From: Paracamarosporium sp. OC-R06-R3
Lineage: Eukaryota > Ascomycota > Dothideomycetes > Pleosporales > Didymosphaeriaceae
Direction of reading: 5' to 3'
DNA: 64,000 nucleotides
NCBI GenBank assembly: GCA_019828545.1
Contig: JACVRA010000420.1
Span: 1 to 64,000 of the forward strand
The notes beneath the pieces are model-generated. The model saw only the letters and a list, made by a program, of their open reading frames with translations. It made no database searches and was not told the origin of the DNA. The translations under genes were made by a program, and so were the position numbers. Below, in pieces: positions 36,208 to 47,816 of the stretch. The first letter of the stretch is position 1; each line of letters starts with the position of its first letter.

Positions 36208-39200
36208 ATTGCTGATTGAAATTGTTTTTGAATGTGCGACTTAGTTCTGTATTGTGTATTCCGGGACAACACGGAGCGTGGTGATGCTTCAAGCAAACGC
36301 ACTAGCGTGTGGAGAAATTGTGCACGAAGTGAAGTATTGATTGATCTTTGGAAAGAGCGGATGCGAGTCGACGGACTCGACGTGAAGACAGATAGATACA
36401 ACGAATGGAAGCGCAGCGCAGCGGCTCGCGAAAGAGTGAAAGCAACGAGCGTGGGAGGGACCTGTGGTGAGGCTAGAGAAGTCGAACGAAAGCGACGGCT
36501 ACCATTTACATATGCATTTGATCCTACGACATCGACCCATCAAAACGAGATGTTCTGGAAAATTACGGGCCCGAGGTGGAGCGCATGTCACGGTTATCAA
36601 TCTCGCGGGCGCCGTTCCGCAGGTCGAAAGAGCCTCTCCAACGCTCCCGCGAGCGCCACACGTCTAGACTTGTGTTCTTTAGGGATCGGCATGCTGCTTG
36701 GCGAGATGAGAGACATGGATTGTTGTGGGTCGTGAGATGAACGTAATGGAGATCAAACGCGAAGTTCTTCCTCCAATTTCGCAGCACGTGATCTTGATTT
36801 CGGCCCGTCCGAACACCGATTGGTCGCTTCTCCCATGTTGTCCGTGACGCGACGATGCACAACATAGGAGCCATAGGCACGTCGGCACCACGAGACAAGC
36901 TTGTATACGTCTCGAACGCGGAAAGCATGTTTTATGTTGGTGGCATTGTACTTCTTTGCCTGCTACTTCATGTGTGCCCGCTCCTCTAATCAAAGAAACA
37001 AGGCCTACGTTGAACTCGACACCGGACGATACGGGTTCGCGTCGTCATAGTACTCATCTTGATATGAGTGATCTTGTGAAAACTGTGTGTGGATATTGCC
37101 TGTCATGCTTTATAGCTTGCGGACCAGAATTTGTAATGGTGCCTGGACTGCAAGCTGTGCGTTATGTTTTGTTTACAAGTTTGCCTCAAAGCTCTACTTC
37201 TTCTACTCCAACCTACTAGATAGTGACGTCTACGATCATGTGATCAATGGTCCTAATATTTGCACAGCATAGCTCATGTGTCAGCGGTCTCAACCGACTG
37301 AGTAGCTCATCCTCTAATCAACCTATTGGATACTTCAGTGAAACCGCTATGCATCAAATCACTTTGTTTCGCCTCAATTTCTAATACGAGCTTGTGGCAA
37401 CGGTGCATTGGAGCAATAAAATATTCATCCAAACATAGACGGACTCAGATCATGCGGAGAAGAGAGGCTGATTCGTCGGAAACGCTGACTGGACGGCTTA
37501 AGCAGCTAGTGGTGTGTCGCACACGGCGAAATTGAAGTTTGCACAACACCCCGCCACGTTAACCAAAATTGATCTACACCTACAACTCGCACCACGTACC
37601 ACAAACAATCTTTTGTCGTATCTATATTGATTAACTCCACATGATGCAGCGACATAGCTTCATGAATTGCGGAGAAAGATATACATCAAATACAATATTA
37701 ATGGCGTGGTTTCATTACAGCGGCCGTGTCCGTCTGGTACCTCCGACCTCACATACCCAGATTACAGTCACGATTGCGTAGTGCTTTGTAGGACTAAAAA
37801 ATCCTGAACCTTTCGAAACTGTTGTTACATGGTTTACCTTGACTTGGATTCGCCTCCTTCCGTAGCGCGGTGGATCACCGTCGACTGTCAAAGGCTGTGA
37901 GGTGATTTAAAACCGCTTCGGCATCTTGCGCGAACCCACGACGCGAACCTGGCTGCACCATACATTATTCGAACCCATGACGTTTTCGATTACGAGCTGG
38001 CTGTATGGTGGGGCAAATCAAAGATATGTCCAACAGTTGTGCTTGTAAGATTTCTAGTCCGGGCAAGTATGGAGATTGCCTGAACTTCACCCAAGCCAGC
38101 CAAGCAGAAGAATCTAGGAGCACACATACTAGGCTTAAGACTCTTCATACCATTGGGTTAGATATACATTACCCCTGTGGTACTTACCTGGTCTATCATT
38201 CCAAAACTCTCGGTGATAAAACATTAGTAGTTACTCTGCGCTCATCTTGGCACAGAGAATCGCAAAGGCGCTGTCATAGGCCTCTAATAAGCGCGAACCT
38301 TTCCCCAATTTACACAATACACTTCTTATGCATCTACGGTATTTGTCAGCATCATCATCAACACGTAGTCAACGGGAAAAAACCAGCGTGACGTGTTGGT
38401 CTGAGACAAATGACACGCGTGTGAGCCAGCTCTACTAGGACGATGCCTGTGCAGGATCGCACTAAAATCCTGAATACATGAGACCTACGTTCATTTGTAG
38501 ATGACTATCGACATCATGACTACCTTCGTATCTACCTATTTGAGTGCGAATGCGTGCACATGCCGCATATAACCCAGTAATTTCCTAGACGTTTAGTCAT
38601 TTACTGTGATACGTTGCCGCTCCAGATCTTCAACATGGCTCTAGGGCGCACTTTCCTTCCACGCTGTAGGTTCGCAAAAACAAGTTTCACCTTCACATTC
38701 GATTGAGGTGGTAGTTGGCAACGGCTCGCAGAGATTAAGCGAAAAGCCGTCTGCAAACGTGCAACCATAGTAGCTCGTGTATAGATTATGCCACCTAGTA
38801 AAGACAATAGTTGGCATACAGACAACTACAGATTTTGGTGTGATCTTCAACTCTGCAGACGATAGCGGCCAGTCATATTTCTCACTGTTTGATGTTTGTG
38901 ATGGGGCGCACATTTGCAATGAGGGGTGCTACATCGACTTTGTTCACATGCTCCACATTAAGTGGGGGCGGTGTTATAAATCATCCGTTAATTTGCACTT
39001 ACTTTTTCTGAGGGCTGCGAGGCTTGCACTCGTTAAGTGGATGGCTACAGAACATTGAGGCTATTGTTGGCAGTAAGAGGAATGGTTGTTTCATACTCTG
39101 CAACCTGCCAATTTTGAAAGATTTGACCACTAACCAACCCTTTATCAGTGAAACCACGAAGATTTCCGGGGTTATAAATATTGCAAATGAATCAGTGGGC

Positions 39201-40086
39201 GTTGTACACACACCCTTACCTCGTAAGAATGCTGACTTGTTTACTTTTTCAAAGTAGAGGCAGTCTTTCGAGCTAATCAGACATGGTCTCCCTTGTTACC
39301 TATACGCTAGATTACGCACCGCGCAACCCGCCATGTTTGCCTTTATTCCCGGACGTAAGCGATACCACAATACTCAAGTTATATCCAAACGATACACACA
39401 TACACGATTTATCTCCATGAACAGTTTCTACAATTGGTCTGTGCAGCTCTCAAGCACTTCTGCAACGATTTGGGAACACTTTGCGAACATGATGCAGGGC
39501 ACAAGGCGAAAATCCCACGATTCAACATCCGACAATATAGTGGTAGGGTCGCACAAGCCATTACCAGCTACGCCCTGTCTCACAACAACCACCTGCCATA
39601 TGGCGCCTTGCACCTTCCACATAAACACATCTGGGCGTACCTAAATCTATGCAAGGGTTATACGACGCTTATTCGCCAACTCCGAAACACCAAGCTCGCC
39701 ACTACCCGATTCGGCTATAAGATCCTATACAAACGAGAACAACCGCGGGCGCTATAGGCGCAAGGCTCCCAATGGGATCAAAACTTATTTGCAGATCTTG
39801 TTCGAGATGTCGTCTGACACGCGTGTAGATAGAGGCGCGCCTCCGCACGAACGCACTGTAGACATCAGGCTAAACCATGCGGTACTAAACGGCGAGACAG
39901 CTTAAAACAAATCCATCCCTTACGCAAATTTTGCACGCCAGACAGACTCCACAGTTACACTTGTCCGACCGCATCTACCAACTGACAATAATACCTACCG
40001 TGGCATTTACTTAAATAAGGGAGAGAAATCCTTCACAGCGGCATTATTTCTCTTGCACTTTTGCTACCTCCGCTTTGTCTGTAACC
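36208..40086. other. Gene-poor tract, 3.9 kb
   Basis: No recognised protein. On the minus strand at 38641-39119 there are two neighbouring frames: one starts MKQPFLLLPTIASMF and one ends in a cysteine-rich segment (CEPLPTTTSIECEGETCFCE). They are separated by a possible GTAAGT..TAG intron whose phase does not fit. This could be a decayed or mis-read small secreted protein gene. An imperfect direct repeat around CGAACCCA(C/T)GACG lies near 37940-37985. Confidence 0.4.
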
Positions 40087-40542
40087 ATGAGACCACACGT
40101 CCTCCTCCTCGCGACGATACTTCCCGCCGCACGCGCACTGGACTGCTCCGAGTGCGGCGGTAACATCTTCCGGAACAACCCTGAGATCTGGACCGGATAC
40201 CTGCTCCAAGTCGCCGGGCAGCTCGGCATCAACGTCTTGAATCCGTGCCAGACGGACGTATATACCAAGATTGTCCAGGCCGGAGGAGGCATGTGTGTTA
40301 ATTTCCCGGGGAACATAAGTATACCAGCGCCAGCGTAAGTTCCCTGGAATAATATGCTCTATGGTAGAAAGAAACAGTGCTAATGCGTGTGGGTAGGTAT
40401 GGGTGTTGGGATGAGAAAGCTAAGCCTACGGTACGTGTATAGTTTTAGGGAGAGGGTAGATGGAGTATGTAGGGTTGTCTGACGGGTGTAGAGCGCTCCA
40501 GCGAATTGTACATACCACGCAGCGCCGACTGGTGGGCGATAA
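40087..40542 (+). CDS. Small secreted cysteine-rich protein (effector candidate)
   Basis: Join 40087-40334, 40397-40430, 40492-40542 gives 110 residues. The two introns (62 and 61 bp) start GTAAGT and GTACGT and end TAG. A 34-bp middle exon is joined cleanly and adds GCWDEKAKPT. The signal peptide is MRPHVLLLATILPAARA. The mature part is about 93 residues with six cysteines (LDCSEC, NPC, MC, GCW, NC), suggesting three disulfides. No family recognised. Small size, secretion and even cysteine number fit an effector or an antimicrobial/surface protein, but there is no functional evidence. It lies at the edge of a gene-poor tract, a common place for such genes. Confidence 0.7.
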
Positions 40543-41030
40543 GGCAGAGAATAGAAGAAATGACAATCTCAGTCGTTCACGTTGGTATGAATCTAGACTA
40601 CCTTGGAGACCTACGACACTGCACCGAGCATTGCAAAGAACGCTGTTCTCCTTTTGTGCGTAAGCTTGAGCGTGCGCGAGTCAGGGATGATCCTTTCGTA
40701 CGACTAGGATCTTGAAGTCTCAGCCAACACTCGTGGCTTCTAAGCGCTAGTTCCACATCGGACGCGTTAGACCGCCTCACGAAGTAATATACTGTGGAAG
40801 GAGGGGCAAGTAATGTCGTCCCGGGGGTAACCTTGTATCGTATAATGCGCTTCGCAACGCTCTAAAACGCGATAAACCACTTTTACAATCCTCAAAACCA
40901 CCTTTTTCCTGCGAATCCGTTTCGAAACGCCGTTAAAGAGATACCCCCTTCGACCCTACTTACCCTTCCAACCACAGGATAATCCCTTACACCTCCATCC
41001 ACAGCACACCCAGCCTCCATCAAACCCCCC
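40543..41030. other. Intergenic between convergent genes
   Basis: 3' flanks of the small secreted protein gene (plus) and the Zn2Cys6 factor (minus). No supported gene. Confidence 0.55.
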
Positions 41031-43511
41031 TCAAAACCCCCTCAACATCCCCCCCTCAAACTCACCCAAAAACCATAAATCATCTAGCATCCACGCATTC
41101 CCCGCCTGACCCTCGAACCCCTCCATTTCCCCCGCCGTCATCGGGAACCCCGCCGCATCCATCCCAAGCGCAGGATCCACGAACGAAGTAGGCGTATGCA
41201 TCGCATTCGCTGCCCCATCTCCGAGAATGACCTCCGCAGGCTGAGCCGCGCCCTCCTCATCTTGCAGCGCTAGCACCCGATATAACAGCCCACATACCCT
41301 ATCTCCAGCTTCTTTTTCCAGCGCCGTTTTCTTGCTTTCGTTGGCTGTGTATTGTCTTGCTACCAGGCTGATTGCCGCGCTCAGGTACCAGTAGTGATGA
41401 TTTCCTCGTCCGGGTCGCATAGAGCGCTCTTCTAGCAAGCGTAGTGCGTCAGATGACGTAGCTTCGAAGACGGGTCTTGCGATGCGGGTGGTGAAGGGGT
41501 CGGGGGCGAAACTAGAATGGTAGGCTATGTGGCAGATGAGGAGGGCTGCGCGGAGATAGTCGAAGCGAAGGCAGCAGAGGGCAAAGTTTGAAGTGTTTAA
41601 GAGAGTAGTGTGGAGGTTGATGAGGGCTTCGCTGGCTTTGAGTGTGGTTAGGGTTGCGTAGTTGTGGGAGGACATGGATTGGAGCTTTGGGTCGGTTTCT
41701 ATTGCTCTTTGCATGTGTATGATTACGAGGAATTGTCTCAATTGGAGGTTTAGAAGCGTGGAAGCCATTAGAGTCCGTGGGTGATTCCAGTTCGGGATGT
41801 TGCTCAGAGCATTTTGGATGTTCTGCTCGTCTTGGAGAGTGTCGCTGAAAGAGGGTGGGGAGTGCAGCGAGTTAGCCGTTGCGCAAAGCTGTGCGCGAAG
41901 AGGTAGCGACCGCGCGGAGCAGTGTAGATAGGAAGTATCTGTAAAATTGTGACACGGGTAAGGATCAACAAGGAACTTCATATCCGGGTGGAGATCCGAA
42001 TCGTTGATGTTGCGTGGCGCCGCACAATCGTATTGCAGATTCGACAGCATAGACGATGTGCCTTTCGATTCTCGTTAGCCTTGACCATACCTATCCGGCA
42101 TTATTTCTCACCTTTATCAATCGAAGCCTGCATCTCCAGCTCCATAGCCGTCGCCCAAAGCCTCCGCCTCATCTCCGCTTCAAACACCGAGCATCTCGAC
42201 CCTAATATTCCAGGATCTCTATGCATACCCCAAGAAATCATAAACCCCATATGCGCCTGTACCTCCTGGTAATACTCCTTCGTCTTGAGGCACGTCGTGC
42301 TCAGCGCAAGGAGCCTCAACAGCCTCACCTGCAAACTCGCAAGACTTCTCCTCTTATTACTCTGCCTCCTCAACCACGCCTCACAGGCTTTAATCCACAC
42401 GACAGCCCGACTGCGGAAAGAAGACCCATTGGCATTGTACCTGGGTGTTTCGTGCGTCGACGTGCAAAGCGTACACGCCAATATCGCAAGGACGATGGCA
42501 TCCATATCTGAGTTAGGTTCATGCAGGTCATCCCAATAGCTCGCATACGCAGCCCAAAACGTCGGAGCATGCAGGACACGATACGTAGTCTCGAACGTCT
42601 CAAAATACGTCTTGACCACCTGGTCGACCGTCTCTTTATCGGGCAGCAAACTGCGCAGATTCGGCACAGTGAGTATACGATTCGCGGCCTGACTTACGCG
42701 CGCGCGGTCCTCATGCACCTTGGCATCTTGCCGGAGTTTCTGGAGAGTAGATCCAACGTAGACTTGTTTCATGAAGGGGCGGAGGGCGGGGAACTGGTGC
42801 TTTCGTTAACGGTTGTTTCTACGGTCAAGTAGATCTGCTCGGATAAACAAGGAATGAGGTAAAAGGGAATAGGGTCGAAGGGCATATGGTGGAAGGGAGT
42901 AAGGTAGAAGAGAATAAGGCGGAAGGGAATAAAGTAAACAAGAGTGAAGTGGAAGAGGATGAAGCGCAAGGGAACGAAGTGCAAGAGAATGAAGCAGATG
43001 AGAACACGATGTGAAAACCTACATGCGCAACGACAGTAATCGGACTCGTAGTCCCATAATAAAACGTGCGGAACGCCTTCCCCTTGAACAAGCCGACCTC
43101 TACGCCTAGCCCAGCCCCTCCCACACCCTCTCCATCCCCACCTCCCACGTCTTCCCCTTCTCTCCCCCCATCCCCATCCCCATCCCCTACCCTCTCCCTC
43201 AACATCCTCACAACCCCCCTCAACTCCCCAACCTCCCTCCTCAACTCCTCGATCCCCTCCCCCCCAGCCGCCCCCTCCCCAAGAACCGCCCCAAACGACA
43301 AATCCACACCCAGATCCATCCTCCCCCTTTTCTCCCTCCCCCCACCAGCATCGCCCTCAAAACTATACTCACATTTCTCCGCGTACCCACCCGCCACACA
43401 CCGATTACACGGCAGCTCGCGGTCGCACTTTAATTTCCTCCGGCGGCAGTCGTTGCAGCTAAGTATGGCGCGTTGTTTGCGCTTGCGGGGGTGGTGGTGT
43501 GGCTGGGACAT
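41031..43511 (-). CDS. Zn2Cys6 transcription factor with fungal-specific TF domain
   Basis: Minus-strand join of 43023-43511, 42112-42793 and 41031-42061 gives 733 residues. The zinc cluster is CNDCRRRKLKCDRELPCNRC followed by CEY (residues about 19-48), with a basic N-terminus. A Gly/Asp/Glu-rich linker and a short coiled region (IEELRREVGELRGVVRMLRE) follow. The first splice gives VVAHFPALRPFMKQVYVG and the second IDKGTSSMLSNLQYDC then APRNINDSDL, both characteristic of the Fungal_trans (PF04082) middle homology region. It is nuclear and binds CGG-type sites. The 229-bp first intron is low-complexity. It is divergent from the MFS drug transporter 540 bp away, which is its most likely target, an arrangement common in fungi. 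Confidence 0.9.
42794..43022 (-). repeat. Low-complexity intron of the Zn2Cys6 factor gene
   Basis: On the plus strand the intron is almost entirely a degenerate repeat of GGAATAAAG/GGAAGAG-like units (42845-43000). On the transcribed strand it is a pyrimidine-biased tract of CCTTTTACT/CCATTC units. It has no stop in one frame, so it could be retained as coding sequence by error. Confidence 0.65.
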
Positions 43512-44050
43512 GGGATGGGATGGGTGGGCCGAGCGAGGTACGGAGAAAGATCAAACGGTAGGGTGGAGGAGAAGGGAGAAAGACGTCGGATCTGATAAGC
43601 GTCGGAGAAAGGTGTCGGGTGGGGGATATGTTGTGTATGGGGGGGAGGTACCGATGGTAACGTAGGGCAGGAGGCTAGCTGTATTTGGGAGGTTTCTCGG
43701 AGAAATTGGGCGTATGTCCGAGATGTCCGGGGCACGGACTGCGTGGTTGGTGACGAGGTTATCGGAGGATCTGATAAGCGGGTGCCTGGAGATGCGCCAA
43801 TCGTTTTGCTGGAGGAGACAAGCATAGCTGGAAGAGAGAGATAGGATGGGTTAGGTCGTTGCTACCAGCTGCTAGTCCAGTGCTGTCGCGGAGAAAAGCT
43901 ACCTCGGAGAAAACCATCGGTGTATTAACTAGTACATCCACCCGCATCCAAACGTCCATCTTTCCAACACAGCATAACAATTACTATAAAACATGGTACT
44001 GGTACCTCCATATCCCACACGTCTATGTACAAGGAAACAACTAACGCGCC
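43512..44050. promoter_or_regulatory. Divergent promoter of Zn2Cys6 factor and MFS transporter
   Basis: A 540-bp region between two start codons pointing away from each other. Several CGG and CCG triplets are present, as expected for Zn2Cys6 binding, but no spaced inverted pair stands out enough to call an operator. Confidence 0.5.
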
Positions 44051-45770
44051 ATGAAAGTTGCAGATACAATCGATGTCGAAACCCCAGCTATACCCGAACT
44101 GGAAAAAGGCGCTTGTGTCGCTACGCCGACAGAACAGGCAGAAACCATCGTTGTGACATGGGACGGCCCGTCCGATCCCTCGAATCCGTACAACTGGCCG
44201 CTGGGCCGCAAGTGGCTCACCACGCTAATGACGTCGCTCGGCGGGCTGGTAACGCTCATGTCGGGGCCGATGCTCGCGCCGGCGCTGGATGTTATAGGTA
44301 CGGGAACTCATATGTCCTATGCGTTTCGAACTTGCTTGGCCAATGCATAGACAAGGTCTCTATTCCTGCGGTTGTCCTTTAAACTAACTTCGCGTTCACG
44401 GTTGTAGGCAACGACCTCCACATCTCCCAAGCAGAAGCCTCCATGGCGCTGTCCATCTACGTGCTAGCCTTCGCCTTCGGGCCCATGGTTCTCGCGCCGT
44501 GCAGCGAGGTCTGGGGCCGCAGGATCATCTGGATTATCGGGGGGTCGTGGTACGTTGTGTGGAATACGTTGTGCGGGGTTTCCACGTCGCAGGGGCTGTT
44601 GATAACGGGGAGGTTGATGGCTGGGTTGGGTGCGAGTGCGGAGTTTGCTGTGCGTATAATTTCATTCCTGTCTTATTTCTAATTTTCATCTATCCCGTGA
44701 TGCGCAGTCTGACGAAACAAAGGTATCCGGCGCCATCGTGGCAGACTGCTTTAACTCCGATGAGCGAGGGAAATCTACGGCCGTAAGGAGTTTTCTTCCT
44801 CTGCTGGGGCCAGCCATAGGCCCCATTATCGGCGGCATTATGGTGCAGCAGGTGAGCTGGCGCTGGCTGTTCTACGTGTTGTCTATCTTCGCCGCTCTCC
44901 TGGTCGTTTTATTCGCACTGTTCCTGCCCGAGACGCATGCGCAGACTCTTCTTTCGCGGAAAGCGGCGCACCTGCGAAAGACGACGGGCAAGCCATTCTA
45001 CGCGGAAAGGGACATGTCAAGCACGTCCATTGCTGCGCGCTTGAAGATCACCACGTTAAGGCCGACGATAATGCTGTGCACGCAGCCAGTGATACAGCTT
45101 GCGGCATTCCTGATGGGGTATCAGTTCGGCTTGCTGTATATTGTCCATTCGACATTTGCGAATATGTGGATTGAGCGATACGAGCAATCGCACACTGCGA
45201 GCGGCCTACATTACTTTGCAATCGTAATGGGGTGCCTGACTGCGTTGTTCATTGAGTGGTGGGCGATGGACGCGATATGGGCTCGACTGAAAGCAAAAAG
45301 CGGCGGAGTGACGCGACCAGAAAACCGCGTGCCGTTGATGATTCCAGGGTCGGTGTTGATGCCCACAGGACTTCTGATGTACGGCTGGGCAGCCGAGAAA
45401 CGCGTGCACTGGATCGTGCCGGACATTGGTAAGCGCATCGCTGTTGACGCGACAGACGCGAGAATTGACATTACTATTAGGCATCGGTATATTCGGATGC
45501 GGATACATATTAAGCACAACTGCTGTACAAGCGTACATCGTCGAGGCATACCTGGACTATACAGCCTCAGGGGCCGCGGCATCCCAACTTCCCAGAAACG
45601 TCTTTGCCTTTGTCTTCCCCATATTCGCGCCGAGCCTGTATAATTCACTGGGGTATGGTCTCGGGAACACCACTCTTGCGGGCATTGCGGTTGTGTTGGG
45701 AATTCCAGCGCCTTACGTCATGTGGCGATATGGTGAGAGCCTGAGAAAGAGAGGAAAGGCGATAGAGTAG
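44051..45770 (+). CDS. MFS multidrug transporter (DHA1-type)
   Basis: Join 44051-44297, 44408-44649, 44708-45428, 45481-45770 gives 499 residues with three introns of 110, 58 and 52 bp, all GT..AG. The N-terminus carries DPSNPYNWPLGRKWLTT, the fungal DHA1 (CaMDR1/FLR1-like) lead-in. Motif A is replaced by the usual fungal form APCSEVWGRRIIW. VADCFNSDERGKSTAV and GPAIGPIIGGIMVQQVSWRW are the motif C (antiporter) region, and ALFLPETHAQTLLSRKA is the domain linker. Twelve helices are expected. It should export small toxic or self-made compounds in exchange for protons at the plasma membrane. Regulation by the divergent Zn2Cys6 factor is inferred from position. Confidence 0.9.
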
Positions 45771-46005
45771 CAGAGCGTAATTATCTGGGTTTCTTGCTTA
45801 GTCGAAAGAGAACTGACAAAGCTCAATTGGCGCATAGCAAAAAGGACCCATGGGGCCGTGGTCATCGTGATCTACATGGCTCCACAGTCCGTATATGCCC
45901 CCGGATCGTATACCGCTAGGTTGCACGCCTTCTAGCTGCCACTGATCCGTGCCAGCATATCTGTACGCGTTAGCGATACTGGCAGCATGAAGAGAAGAGC
46001 CAAGA

Positions 46006-47278
46006 TTACCGGATGATGAGCCGCCAGCGGACCTCTCGTCCGCCGGGTGTAAGAGATGCTACTCCTCTGACGTTTATAGAGGGTCGTTCAGTCACTTGTC
46101 TAGTAGATGTCCCTTCAAAGAATAGCTTCGGTAGGTCGTCGCAGTATGGCAAGTTAGATTGGAGCCGTTTGTCCTGTCTTAGCTCTTCCGAATCCTTTAT
46201 TTCGAGCTCCAGACGCATTAAATCGCCACAAGCTTCTTCGTAATTTCCAAGGTCCAAAGGATGTTCCAAGTTGTGAGCAAAGTTGTAGTGAACGAGTGCA
46301 CGGTAGTCCAGAAAAGCGTAAGTGCCCGCCCAGGTACCCGTAACGCCTGCCCAGTCGTGTGGAACGGCGGGATTGACTGGTTGCTTGCGGGGCATGTGGA
46401 TGTCAAAGCCGGTGGGGTGCAAGTTGTATCCTTTTAGTGCCGAGTCAAAGATTCGGTGCATCAAGGAGCTGACAGCCTCGACTGCTTGCCAATTCACTGC
46501 TCCCGAGCCGTCTTTACGGAAAGGGCCATATTCAGCTTCTTCGCTCGTCACACTCCAGTCGTAGACGATGGCTCTGGCGGCGGCCTTTGAAGGAAGCGAA
46601 TCCTCTTCTCTCTGGGTGGGGCCGCAAATTATCTGATGACTGGTTAGGTAAGGTGAAGTTGCGAAGGGAGCTACGCACGTGGAAGCGGCTGGCCCACTCA
46701 GGGACGACGGCTCCACGTCTCAGCATGGACCGGGTGATGGATCCACGTAGGTCCGTCCCGGAGTCTCGTGGAACTGCCAGCGACGCATGGTGTCCGCTGA
46801 AGTCGTGGATCAAGCAGTCGAAGTCCCGGGTGCGATGGCGTAGGGTTTTCAGGAACGTGATGTTCAACGACACGGGCAAATCAGCCCAGTCGGTGCTCGT
46901 GCGAGAGGCCGTCTGTTGGATGTCGAGCAGAGTGGGGATGAGGGAATCGATTTGGGGGCCGAGGGCCTGGCGGTCGAAGTCCAGGACGAGATTGAAGGCC
47001 TTCACGCGGCGCAGCAGCTCGCGATGCCAGTCCCAGAGGGCCTCGCGGGGCATGTTGTGTGCGCGGGCGGTGGGGACCAGGGCGTCCCAGACATGTTTCG
47101 GGTGGTCGAACAGCTGGAGAAACGTCTGCTTCCACAGCAGCTGGTTGGTGGGACGGACGAAGTCGTGTGCGCGGCGGCACGTGGCGCCGAAGCGGGTGAG
47201 CTCCTGGGGCCTGAGGAACGACAGGACCAGCTCGAGCAGCTCGGGGGCCAGCTCGACGATGCTTTCCGGGGCTGGCAT
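46006..47278 (-). CDS. F-box domain protein
   Basis: Minus-strand join of 46679-47278 and 46006-46632 (46-bp intron) gives 408 residues. The start is ATG 47278 (MPAPESIVELAPELLELVLS); the frame is open further upstream but has no ATG there. The F-box is residues about 8-50: LAPELLELVLSFLRPQELTR, then ATCRRAHDFVRP. The remainder has a conserved-looking block VTGTWAGTYAFLDYRALVHY; F-box proteins with this part occur in many Pezizomycotina but their substrate is unknown. It is probably an SCF ubiquitin-ligase adaptor. The gene is GC-rich, so its antisense frames are long but not real. Confidence 0.85.
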
Positions 47279-47816
47279 TTTTGGTGGTGGGCGGGAGAGC
47301 AGTGAAGGCGTGGTGCTGATATACCCCGGCAGGTGTGTTGTATGTAAGCTCGGAAGCGGGACCAATAAAGGCCGCTAACGCCGCATCGAGGGAATATCTG
47401 GGTGGCTATACTGTGCACGCAGTACACAGTACACGGTACACAGCATATAGTATACTGATGCTGACGCCAACGCCTGGTTCCTGATTCGGACGCAGCGTCA
47501 CGCGCACAGAGATCGCGACGACACAGCTTTAGGGATTGCGTCGGCCACGGCCCCACAGACACTTCTCCATGGAGCCTAACCGCGGCGATCGCAGCGGCCA
47601 GACCCCCAGAGGCTGCCAGGCACGCCGTACACAGGCAGACTCTGGCAGCGGGCAGGCAGAAAGCGGGCCCTGTTCGCCATTACGTCACATGGCCATCGAC
47701 GATGGCAAGCCGTCGCTACAAAACAATCGGCGGGCCACTCCAGCCATGCCCCACGACCCCCTCCCGCTGCCTGCTGAGCATCCTCTCTAGCCTCCACGGC
47801 GCCCTGCCCCGCGCCC
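47279..47816. promoter_or_regulatory. Divergent promoter: F-box protein and hybrid histidine kinase
   Basis: A 540-bp region. A short imperfect repeat of GTACACAG/GTACACGG units lies near 47418-47445. No gene supported. Confidence 0.5.

Noticed and set aside
37930..38010. Repeated CGAACCCA-type units resembling tRNA B boxes
   Set aside because: Only short imperfect repeats, no flanking duplication and no second copy in the window; too weak to call an element.
43066..43665. Plus-strand Pro/Ser-rich frame
   Set aside because: Antisense to the Gly/Asp-rich linker and zinc cluster of the Zn2Cys6 factor.
46587..47378. Long plus-strand frame opposite the F-box gene
   Set aside because: Arises from GC-rich codon bias on the other strand; no domain, arginine/serine-rich composition.
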